DNA of 64,000 nt from CAXBBB01 sp963841855 (GTDB lineage Bacteria > Bacteroidota > Rhodothermia > Rhodothermales > BA12). The notes beneath the pieces are model-generated. The model ran no database searches. It was not told the DNA's origin and saw only the letters and a program-made list of their open reading frames with translations. Below, piece by piece: positions 43,429 to 52,352 of this stretch. The stretch spans positions 496,001 through 560,000 of the forward strand of contig CAWJEJ010000005.1 of the NCBI GenBank assembly GCA_963841855.1, in the 5' to 3' direction. Each line of letters begins with the position of its first letter. The first letter of the stretch is position 1. Both the position numbers and the translations under genes were made by a program.

Positions 43429-43794
43429 GATTCCGTGAGTTGAGTATGAGTGAGTCGCCTGAATTGGCGGGCGGCGGAGGCCCGCCGGGTGAGTGTGATC
43501 GAGGATACCGAGACGCAGCGTCAGCCTTGTGTCATAGCCTGAACTCCTTTTCAGCGAATGACTTGGGAGAAACGGTTTTTGTCTCGATTTCCCTACAATC
43601 TTTTAGACACAGGTCATTTCCGAATATACCCTCACTCATGAAAAAAGTCCCTTCGCGCACTAACCGATCCGCCTCTAATTGGCTCAAAAGGGTCGTAAAG
43701 GGGAAGCAACGCATTTCCGCACAGCCCGCGATCGCTCTATGGCAAACTTCCTCAGCAGTCGGCACCATTCTACATAGAATGTTCTGGCATCATA
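43429..43794. other. 366-bp recA upstream region
   Basis: Lower GC than its flanks. On the minus strand TATATTCG (43621-43628) is a near-consensus -7 box about 190 bp before recA. At 43766-43781 CATTCTA and TAGAATG form a perfect palindrome with a 2-bp centre, a possible operator. Frames across the region on either strand look like chance. Confidence 0.45.
43766..43781. promoter_or_regulatory. Palindrome CATTCTA-CA-TAGAATG upstream of recA
   Basis: A 16-bp inverted repeat 14 bp beyond the cinA stop and 338 bp before recA. It resembles a dimeric repressor site, but it matches neither the E. coli CTGT-N8-ACAG nor the Bacillus CGAAC-N4-GTTCG LexA box. Confidence 0.3.
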
Positions 43795-45054
43795 TCACGG
43801 AAACGATTCGTGCCCGCCCGTGAGGACGCGCCATGCCATGTAGAGCGCGTAGGTGGCACTCAGATCCTTGTTCGTGCGCCGGTCGTCAGTGAATTGGAAG
43901 CGGCGAGCGAAACTGCGCTCGGCGTCCGCATAGCCGATGTAGACCAAGCCGACGGGCTTGTCGTCCGTTCCGCCATCCGGTCCCGCGATGCCGGTCGTCG
44001 ACAGGCCGATGTCACTCGACAACTGATTACGTGCTCCGATGGCCATCGCGGCGGCGACTTCTGCGCTGACGGCTCCCGCATTGCCCAGCGACGATTCGGG
44101 CACGCCGAGCAGATCGCGCTTGATGTAGTTGCCGTAAGCGACCATTCCGCCGTTGAAGTAGCGCGACGATCCGGGCGCGTTGGTGATGCGATCAGCCAAG
44201 TGCCCACCGGTACAGCTTTCGGCCGTCGCGACCGACAGGCCGCGAAGCGCCAGCTGCTCTCCCAAAACGGCTTCGAGCGATTCTTCGTCGGCGCCGTAGA
44301 TGAAACGAGACGCCCGCATGCGCAGGTACTTTTCGAAGCCGTCCAGCCTTGCATCGGCCTCCTTCCCCAGGGCCGTGATGCGCAGCCGAACGCCGCCCGT
44401 CGATGGCAGGAAGGCGAGGCGGAGGCCGCCGGTGAGCCAGCTGCTCAGGTCGCCCAGCTGCTGCGACAGGTGCGTCTCGCCGATGCCCGCCGTCATCAGC
44501 GTGCGGTGCCGGATGGTGCGCAGACCGCGCTGCTGAGCCAGTCGGGGCATCACGTGTGCGTCGGTCAGGTTGCGCATCTCGCGCGGGACACCGGGCATCA
44601 GCACCAGCACCTTGTCGGCCCCGCCGCGTCGGAACGCGTGCCACAGTCCGGGCGCTGTGCCCCAGTGGTTGACGAGGACTTCGAAGCCCTCGGGCACGAG
44701 CGCCTGGAGCCGGTTCTGCGGCGGCATCGAGCGTCCTCTGCTGCTGAAGCGCTGCTCGATCTGCCTGCGCACGTTGGCATCCTCGACAAGTTCGACGCCG
44801 AAGTGCCGCGCCACGGCCGAGCGCGTCAGGTCGTCGTGCGTGGCGCCTAGGCCGCCCGTCACGATGACCAGATCGGCCAGCCCAAACGCCGTGTCGAGTT
44901 CCATCGCGATCAGGTCGGGATCGTCGCCCAGCGCCACGTGGCGGCTCACGTCGATGCCCGCCAGCGTCAGCCGCTCGCCGAGCCACGCCGCGTTACCGTT
45001 GACGACCTGTCCGATGAGTAGTTCGTCTCCGATAGCGAGGATTTCGGCGGTCAT
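43795..45054 (-). CDS. cinA: CinA family competence/damage-inducible protein with NMN deamidase domain
   Basis: A 419-residue two-domain protein. The N-terminal MoCF-like domain (ILAIGDELLIGQVVNGNAAWL; VTGGLGATHDDLT) corresponds to the CinA ADP-ribose pyrophosphatase part. The C-terminal domain holds the nicotinamide mononucleotide amidase site (VATAESCTGGHLADRIT; SSRYFNGGMVAYGN; GIAGPDGGT). It recycles pyridine nucleotides and is often co-expressed with recA. The start is ATG 45052-45054, which opens the conserved MTAEILAIG. The longer frame is Arg-rich shadow. It overlaps no neighbour and is 59 bp downstream of the TraB/GumN gene. Confidence 0.91.
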   Translation of the reverse strand: MTAEILAIGDELLIGQVVNGNAAWLGERLTLAGIDVSRHVALGDDPDLIAMELDTAFGLADLVIVTGGLGATHDDLTRSAVARHFGVELVEDANVRRQIEQRFSSRGRSMPPQNRLQALVPEGFEVLVNHWGTAPGLWHAFRRGGADKVLVLMPGVPREMRNLTDAHVMPRLAQQRGLRTIRHRTLMTAGIGETHLSQQLGDLSSWLTGGLRLAFLPSTGGVRLRITALGKEADARLDGFEKYLRMRASRFIYGADEESLEAVLGEQLALRGLSVATAESCTGGHLADRITNAPGSSRYFNGGMVAYGNYIKRDLLGVPESSLGNAGAVSAEVAAAMAIGARNQLSSDIGLSTTGIAGPDGGTDDKPVGLVYIGYADAERSFARRFQFTDDRRTNKDLSATYALYMAWRVLTGGHESFP

Positions 45055-45113
45055 GGGCGCGGCAGTTGGTGGACCGGCGCTACGCCTGCGCGGCGCGGCG
45101 TGTTCGGAGCCCG

Positions 45114-45998
45114 CTACAGACGCTCGACAGTGTAGCCCAGCGCGCGCAGCATCGCCACGACGCTCTCGTCTCCGATCAAGTGTCCGGCGCCGACGACGAC
45201 CAGCGCGTCCTCGCCTTCGCGCTCCAACAGCGACTGGATCTGCGGCACCCACGCGCGATTCCGGTCGACCAATAGAGCCGAGTGGAGCGCTGGTGTCTGG
45301 TCCATCTCCTCATTCATCATATCGGCCAGCGCGTCGTCCTCTCCCCTGCTCCACAGATCGACCATTTGCGCGAGGAAGACGCTCACCGACCCCGCTCCCT
45401 CGTCGACGCCCGCCATCAGCATCGCCACCTGATCGTCGATCGGCAACTCGTCGAACAGGCGCATCTGCTGTTCGGCCGTCTCGAACGCGACGCGTTCCTT
45501 ATCGTCGGCCTTGGCGCGTCCGAAGAAGTGCGCGTCGACGCCCTCGCCCGTCATCCCGGCCTGCTGCATCGCCATCACGCTCGCCGTCATCGACGCCAGC
45601 CACGGCTCGAACGCATCCAGCGCGCCCTGCGGCAAACCGGCGCTGATGGCGAACGCGTCGAAGTCGGCCTTCTGCTCAGCCGTCAGCACTTGGGCGATCG
45701 AAGCGTCGCCCATTCCCAGTTGCATCAGCTCCATGGCACTGGCTTGGGCGGCGTCCAGATCGAGTTCGAACGCCAGCACATCGGCGTCGGCATACGCGGC
45801 TTCGACCAACGACGGCAGCGGCAGCGCTCCGGGAGGCAGCAGGTGGACCGAGCCCAGCAGATAGACCTTGCTATCGGCGTCCGACATCACGAACAGCGGG
45901 GGGCGACGATCATCGGGCGCCTGGTCCTGCGCACGTGCCGCGATGGGCGCGAGGAGTAGAAGGGCTAGGAGGAAACGGATGGGCATCGTGAGGGGCAT
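45114..45998 (-). CDS. Exported TraB/GumN family protein
   Basis: A 294-residue protein with a signal peptide (FLLALLLLAPIAARAQD). The TraB/GumN domain follows: FVMSDADSKVYLLGSVHLLP at the start, ADADVLAFELDLDAAQ, and a C-terminal RNRAWVPQIQSLL...ALVVVGAGHLIGDESVVAMLRALGY, which includes the GxGHLxG motif. The family is related to erythromycin-esterase/EreA-like and Tiki metalloproteases, and its two GxxH motifs suggest hydrolase activity. The start is ATG 45998 or 45986, both of which give a valid signal. Confidence 0.85.
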   Translation of the reverse strand: MPLTMPIRFLLALLLLAPIAARAQDQAPDDRRPPLFVMSDADSKVYLLGSVHLLPPGALPLPSLVEAAYADADVLAFELDLDAAQASAMELMQLGMGDASIAQVLTAEQKADFDAFAISAGLPQGALDAFEPWLASMTASVMAMQQAGMTGEGVDAHFFGRAKADDKERVAFETAEQQMRLFDELPIDDQVAMLMAGVDEGAGSVSVFLAQMVDLWSRGEDDALADMMNEEMDQTPALHSALLVDRNRAWVPQIQSLLEREGEDALVVVGAGHLIGDESVVAMLRALGYTVERL

Positions 45999-46012
45999 TG
46001 AGAGAATGAGGT

Positions 46013-46141
46013 TCACGCGAACTGCTCGGCGACGTACGCGACGGACTTCCAGAACGTCTGAAAGCTGTCGGATCGGCTGCGGGTAGGGTCGAAGTGTCGT
46101 CCGATGGATCGGGAGCCGGAGACCTTTTCGTAGGCGGGCAC
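46013..46141 (-). CDS. Candidate small protein (42 aa)
   Basis: A GTG-started frame in the gap between pyrE and the TraB/GumN gene. It gives a 42-residue peptide (VPAYEKVSGSRSIGRHFDPT, then SDSFQTFWKSVAYVAEQFA). The amino-acid make-up (Phe, Tyr, Trp, Lys) is far more protein-like than the Arg/Pro-rich shadows around it. It ends 14 bp before the TraB/GumN start. It could be a real small gene or the tail of an eroded one. No family recognised. Confidence 0.3.
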   Translation of the reverse strand: MPAYEKVSGSRSIGRHFDPTRSRSDSFQTFWKSVAYVAEQFA

Positions 46142-46226
46142 TAGTCACTCCAACGCCGCATTGACGATGAAAGAGGGTTGGAGGTTCGAGAAGGAGCGTC
46201 GTGCTATCGCTTCGAAGGCTGTCGGT

Positions 46227-46856
46227 TCAGACTTTCACCGCCAGCCCGTCCCGGAAGCTGCGGACGGCTTCGGCTCCAGCTTGGTCGAGCGTATCGGCAG
46301 CTAGGGCGCGCGTGAGCAGAGCGTCGACGGTCGTCAGGGTGAAGAGCGGGAGCGCGGCCCTATCGAAGCGTTCGTGGGCGCCGGGAATGACGTACGAGAA
46401 GATGGCGGCTAGGCCGATTACATCGGCGCCGGCGCTGCGCAGGGAGTTCGAGGCCGCGATGGACGAGCCGCCGGTCGAGATCAGGTCTTCGATGAGCACG
46501 ACGCGCTGCCCGGCCTTGATGACGCCTTCGATCCGGTTGCCCTTGCCGTGCTCCTTGGCGCTGCTCCGGACGTATACCATCGGCAGCCCAAGCAAGTCCG
46601 AGAGCCATGCGGCGTGCGGGATGCCAGCCGTCGCAGTTCCCGCGATCACGTCCGGCTTCCAGCCTCGACTCTCCATCCGCTCGGCAAAGCCGTCGCGAAT
46701 ACGCGTGCGCACGGCCGGGTGCGCCATCGTCAGCCTGTTGTCGCAATAGATCGGCGATTGGATGCCGCTCGCCCACGTGAACGGATCGTCGGGGCGGAGC
46801 ACGACCGCGCCGATGCGGAGCAGGTCGTCGGCGATGGTGGCGGCCAGCTTAGGCAT
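46227..46856 (-). CDS. pyrE: Orotate phosphoribosyltransferase
   Basis: A 209-residue type I phosphoribosyltransferase that makes OMP from orotate and PRPP in pyrimidine synthesis. GTATAGIPHAAWLSDLL and the PRPP motif VVLIEDLISTGGSS are present, with YVRSSAKEHGKGNRIEG as the flexible catalytic loop. ATG 46854-46856 gives the normal family start (MPKLAATIADDLLRIGAV). It overlaps the end of pgsA by 8 bp, so the two are co-transcribed as pgsA-pyrE. Confidence 0.94.
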   Translation of the reverse strand: MPKLAATIADDLLRIGAVVLRPDDPFTWASGIQSPIYCDNRLTMAHPAVRTRIRDGFAERMESRGWKPDVIAGTATAGIPHAAWLSDLLGLPMVYVRSSAKEHGKGNRIEGVIKAGQRVVLIEDLISTGGSSIAASNSLRSAGADVIGLAAIFSYVIPGAHERFDRAALPLFTLTTVDALLTRALAADTLDQAGAEAVRSFRDGLAVKV

Positions 46857-47463
46857 GAGGGACGGACGGAGAGCGAGGTACGTAGAGCCAGCCCGTCCAC
46901 AGCGTGACGGCGACGACGGCAATCAGCAGCAGGAGCGGGACAGGAGTGGAGAACAGAGCGGCGTCGGCGAGATCGGCCATCCAGCCCGTCCAGGTGCGCA
47001 CCCACAGGAAGACGAGCATCGCGATCAGGTAGGTCAGTTGAAACGCTGTCTTCCACTTGGCGGCGTTGCTCGTCTGGATGTGCCGCCCGGTCGCCTCGGC
47101 CCAACTCCGAAGCGCGGTCACGCCGACGTCGCGCAGCGCAATCAGCGCGACGCACCACCAGGGCACGGTCGACGGATAGAGCCACGACAACACGACGAAC
47201 GTGCCCAAAACGAGGACTTTGTCAGCCAGCGGATCGAGGAACGCGCCCAATCTGCTGCCGAATCCGTAGCGGCGGGCGAGGTAGCCGTCCCACCAGTCCG
47301 AGATCGCGGCGACGACGAACGTGGTGAACGCGATGTTGGCCCACCAGAACTCGGCTAGGCTGAACCGGCCCAAATCGGTGACCTCGCCCTTCCACGCAGC
47401 CCAGAAGACGAGCGGCGTCACGACGACGCGCAGGATCGTCAGGACGTTGGGAAGATGGCGCAT
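46849..47463 (-). CDS. pgsA: CDP-diacylglycerol--glycerol-3-phosphate 3-phosphatidyltransferase
   Basis: A 204-residue integral inner-membrane enzyme that makes phosphatidylglycerol phosphate. The CDP-alcohol phosphotransferase signature DG-x2-AR-x8-G-x3-D-x3-D is intact (SDWWDGYLARRYGFGSR, then LGAFLDPLAD). It is preceded by an N-terminal helix (LPNVLTILRVVVTPLVFW) and followed by several hydrophobic helices. ATG 47461-47463 starts the conserved RHLPN segment. The frame is open for 33 further codons that look unstructured. The 3' end overlaps pyrE. Confidence 0.9.
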   Translation of the reverse strand: MRHLPNVLTILRVVVTPLVFWAAWKGEVTDLGRFSLAEFWWANIAFTTFVVAAISDWWDGYLARRYGFGSRLGAFLDPLADKVLVLGTFVVLSWLYPSTVPWWCVALIALRDVGVTALRSWAEATGRHIQTSNAAKWKTAFQLTYLIAMLVFLWVRTWTGWMADLADAALFSTPVPLLLLIAVVAVTLWTGWLYVPRSPSVPHA

Positions 47464-47688
47464 GAAGGGGGCGTCGGTAGGAGCGCGCAAAATAGGTAGG
47501 AGCGGCAGCGCGTGCGTGGCGCGTGTGCGAATCGCGCTGCCGGATGGCGCGTGCTCTGCCATGTTGACACGAAGTCAGGCATCGGCACCGCCTTTGCTAA
47601 ATGGGAGTGCAGAACCGCGGGCCGAGTTAACACGCTCAGCGCCCACGCCGATTAGCTAAGACACTCTCTACCCAACCACTCTCCCCTC

Positions 47689-49620
<1,932 letters not shown>

Positions 49621-49643
49621 ATCCGACTCGCTCCGGCGACTAC

Positions 49644-49680
49644 AAACCTGTCAGGTCTTGGAGACCTGACAGGTTTTTTC
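49644..49680 (+). terminator. 15-3-15 bp intrinsic terminator after dnaK
   Basis: Arms AAACCTGTCAGGTCT (49644-49658) and AGACCTGACAGGTTT (49662-49676) with a TGG loop pair perfectly and run into six T residues. It starts 24 bp after the dnaK stop. It is the strongest member of the hairpin family in this window. Confidence 0.88.
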
Positions 49681-49713
49681 GTTTGTTGCCTATCGCACAA
49701 CCCACAACAAACG

Positions 49714-50223
49714 ATGCCCGATACCCTCCGCGTCACCCTCGACGACACCGCGCACGACCTCACGCGCGACGGCGATACGCTTACGCTCAACGACGCCGAC
49801 CTCACGCCCACGCTCACGCCTGCCGGGACGGATCACTACGTGCTGACGGTCGGCCATGCGCGGCATGAGGTCACGGTCGAGGCGCGCGACGGCGACGTGT
49901 TGACGCTGCGCGTAGACGGGCACCGGTTCCATGCGCGCGTCCAGGATGCGCGGAGCCTGATGCTCGAAGATTTGGGCGTCGGCGGCACATCGGGGGCAGC
50001 GGAGCGCGAGGTGGTAGCGCCGATGCCGGGACTGGTGCGGGCGCTTTTGGTGGCCGAAGGCGATGCCGTCGAAGCGGGCCAGGGGTTGGTGATTCTGGAG
50101 GCGATGAAGATGGAGAACGAGCTCAAAGCGGCGTCGGCCGGAACGGTAGCGCGCATAGTAGTCACCGAGGGTGATGCGGTCGCTAAAGGCGCGACGCTGA
50201 TCGAGATCGAGCCCGCAGCGTGA
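49714..50223 (+). CDS. Biotin carboxyl carrier-type protein
   Basis: A 169-residue protein ending in a biotinyl/lipoyl domain. The attachment site is the Lys in LEAMKMENEL, and the domain runs from VVAPMPGLVRALLV to the C-terminus (TLIEIEPAA). The first 90 residues are a beta-rich linker (TLRVTLDDTAHDL), as in carrier subunits of acetyl/propionyl-CoA carboxylase or decarboxylase complexes. No carboxylase subunit is adjacent, so the partner is elsewhere. It has its own position after the dnaK terminator. Confidence 0.84.
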   Translation: MPDTLRVTLDDTAHDLTRDGDTLTLNDADLTPTLTPAGTDHYVLTVGHARHEVTVEARDGDVLTLRVDGHRFHARVQDARSLMLEDLGVGGTSGAAEREVVAPMPGLVRALLVAEGDAVEAGQGLVILEAMKMENELKAASAGTVARIVVTEGDAVAKGATLIEIEPAA

Positions 50224-50277
50224 CGTACCGGTGAGCACGCGGCGTACGTTGAAGGCTCTCCTCCACCTTACTCCGAC

Positions 50278-51570
50278 ATGTACCGAATCGCTTTTGCCGC
50301 GCTTGCACTGCTGACACTCGCTCCGGCCGCTCAGGCACAACGGGCCGATTGGCTAGCCCAAGCCAAGGCCGACGTCGACTCGCTGACGAGCGATGCGTTT
50401 TCGGGTCGCGGGTATGCGGACGACGGAGCGGCGCGCGCGGCGGCATTCGTCGCACGGCGCATGACGGCGATCGGTTTGGAGCCGATGACTGACGCGTTCG
50501 CCCAGCCGTTTCGCTTCGACACCGACCTCGTCGACGGCGCGCTGCTGATCGTTTCGGGCGACACGCTGCGCATGGGAGTCGAAGCGCTGCCCTACGCCGG
50601 GTCGGCGGCGGCGGACGTGTTGGGCGCGCTGGTCGACGTGGGCGATGGAACTGGAGGGCTCGTCGATCCGCGTAAGACGCGGGCGCTGGTGTCGGGCAAA
50701 ATCGCTGTCGTCACGTCGGACGTTGCCGAGTCGATGCGCGAGATGCTCCCTCCCGCCGTGACGATTCCCGGGGCTCGGGCGAGCGTTCTGGCACGCTCGG
50801 GCGCTACCGCTGTCGTCCTGCTCGTCGATGACCTGACGTATGGACCGGCCGCGTTCGATCTGCCAATCCCGATGTTGGTGGTCAAGCGATCGTCGTGGCC
50901 TCAAGGAGCCGAGCGGGCGCGCGTCGTCGTCCGCTCGCGCTCGAACGCGGACGTGAGCGCGGCTAACGTCGTCGGTCGCGTGGCGGGAAGCGGCGAAGGG
51001 GCGCCGCTGCTGATTCTGGCGCATTACGATCACCTGGGATCGTTCGCCGACCTGTCGGATTCATCGCGCGTCGTTTTTCGCGGCGCCAACGACAACGCGA
51101 GCGGAACGGCGCTGCTGCTCGCCCTGGCGCAGACAATCGCTGACGATCCGCTCGGGCGTGACGTGCTCTTCGCTGCCGTCGGAGGCGAGGAGCAAGGGCT
51201 CAAAGGCGCTGGCGTGCTCCACGATGCGCTCAAGAGCACGCCGCTCGCCGCCGTCCTCAACTTCGACATGGTCGCATCGGGCGAGAACGGCCTGCTCGCG
51301 TTCGGAGGATCCGACTTCCCCGACCTGTTGGCCCGCGCCCAATCGCTTGCCGACAGCCTCGACATCGGTCCAATCGTGCCACGCTCCAACAGGGCTAACT
51401 CGGACCACTATCCATTTCTCGAATCGGGGACGCCCGGCCTCTACCTGCTTACGTCGGGCGGGACGCAGCCCTATCACAGCATCGGCGATGTGCCCGAAAC
51501 GCTCGAATGGGACGACTTCTCGTCGGTCTACCGCTTAGCGCTCGCCCTGCTGCGCGATCTGGCCGAGTAG
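50278..51570 (+). CDS. Secreted M28 family zinc aminopeptidase
   Basis: A 430-residue exported peptidase with a signal peptide (IAFAALALLTLAPAAQAQR). A PA-like insert (residues about 100-200, with GKIAVVTSDVAES) precedes the second half of the catalytic domain. Metal ligands are in LILAHYDHLG (His), GANDNASG (Asp), VGGEEQGLKG (Glu-Glu), NFDMVASG (Asp) and NSDHYPF (His). Such enzymes remove N-terminal residues from peptides in the periplasm. The gene follows the biotin carrier by 54 bp and converges with engB, their stops being adjacent. Confidence 0.88.
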   Translation: MYRIAFAALALLTLAPAAQAQRADWLAQAKADVDSLTSDAFSGRGYADDGAARAAAFVARRMTAIGLEPMTDAFAQPFRFDTDLVDGALLIVSGDTLRMGVEALPYAGSAAADVLGALVDVGDGTGGLVDPRKTRALVSGKIAVVTSDVAESMREMLPPAVTIPGARASVLARSGATAVVLLVDDLTYGPAAFDLPIPMLVVKRSSWPQGAERARVVVRSRSNADVSAANVVGRVAGSGEGAPLLILAHYDHLGSFADLSDSSRVVFRGANDNASGTALLLALAQTIADDPLGRDVLFAAVGGEEQGLKGAGVLHDALKSTPLAAVLNFDMVASGENGLLAFGGSDFPDLLARAQSLADSLDIGPIVPRSNRANSDHYPFLESGTPGLYLLTSGGTQPYHSIGDVPETLEWDDFSSVYRLALALLRDLAE

Positions 51571-52191
51571 CTAGGCGCCCACCTCGAGATCGCCCCTGGC
51601 CGTCGTGTCGGCGATCCACTGGTGCAGTTCGTCCATACCGCGTTTGGTCTGCGCGCTCGTCAGGATGATCGGCACCTCCCTCCCGCTCTCTTCGACAGCC
51701 TGCCGCGCCAGCTTGACGCTCTTGTCGCGCGCGTTGGTGCCCAGCTTGTCCGACTTGGTGAGCACGATCACGTTGGGCACGTGCGAGCCCTTGAGCGCGG
51801 CGAAGACTTCGCGGTCGATGGCGGTGGGCGGATGGCGGCTATCGACCAGATGCAATAACAGACGCAGACTCGGACGCTCGACGGCGTAGCGCTCGATCAG
51901 CGCGGCCCAGTGCGCCCGCTCGGCTTTGCTCACCTTGGCGTAGCCATAGCCGGGGATGTCGACGAGGTAAAACGCGCCGTTCACGTCGAAGAAGTTGAAC
52001 GTGCGCGTCTTGCCCGGCGTCCCCGACGTGAGCGCGAGCTGCTTGCGATCCGTCAGCGCGTTGAGCAGCGAACTCTTGCCGACGTTCGAGCGCCCCAAAA
52101 AGGCGACTTCGGGACGCTCGGGCGGCGGAAGCGTCTGCCACGACGGCGCTGACAGGACGAAGCGGGCGGCATTGAGCGGATTCTTGGACAT
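51571..52191 (-). CDS. engB: Ribosome biogenesis GTPase YihA/EngB
   Basis: A 206-residue GTPase of the YihA/YsxC family acting in late 50S subunit assembly. G1 is FLGRSNVGKSSLLN, the G2 region contains SGTPGKTRT, G3 is LVDIPGYGYA, G4 VLTKSDK and G5 the TSAQTKRG segment. ATG 52189-52191 begins the conserved region. The longer frame is unlikely to be translated because it reads through intergenic sequence. It directly abuts the M28 peptidase stop. acnA lies upstream on the same strand, 161 bp away. Confidence 0.93.
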   Translation of the reverse strand: MSKNPLNAARFVLSAPSWQTLPPPERPEVAFLGRSNVGKSSLLNALTDRKQLALTSGTPGKTRTFNFFDVNGAFYLVDIPGYGYAKVSKAERAHWAALIERYAVERPSLRLLLHLVDSRHPPTAIDREVFAALKGSHVPNVIVLTKSDKLGTNARDKSVKLARQAVEESGREVPIILTSAQTKRGMDELHQWIADTTARGDLEVGA

Positions 52192-52352
52192 AGACAGATG
52201 AGGTATGCGGAAGTCGGTGAGATCCAATAAGAGCCAATGGTAGCGCGGTATATATACCTTCGCCTGTGGTTTGAATGCCGCACAGTCGCGAACAACAAAA
52301 GCGCCGCATCTCCAATCGGAAACGCGGCGCTCTGCTTTTGCACAGGTACCGA

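Noticed and set aside
43532..43768. A 78-codon ATG frame between cinA and recA on the minus strand
   Set aside because: No family resemblance, unusual mix of residues, overlaps the palindrome and the candidate recA -7 box. More likely regulatory DNA.
43766..43781. The palindrome as a LexA/SOS box for recA
   Set aside because: It matches no known LexA consensus and lies 338 bp from recA. Kept only as a possible operator.
47464..47688. CIRCE heat-shock operator upstream of dnaK
   Set aside because: GCTAAATGGGAGTGC looks vaguely similar, but the TTAGCACTC-N9-GAGTGCTAA inverted repeat is absent.
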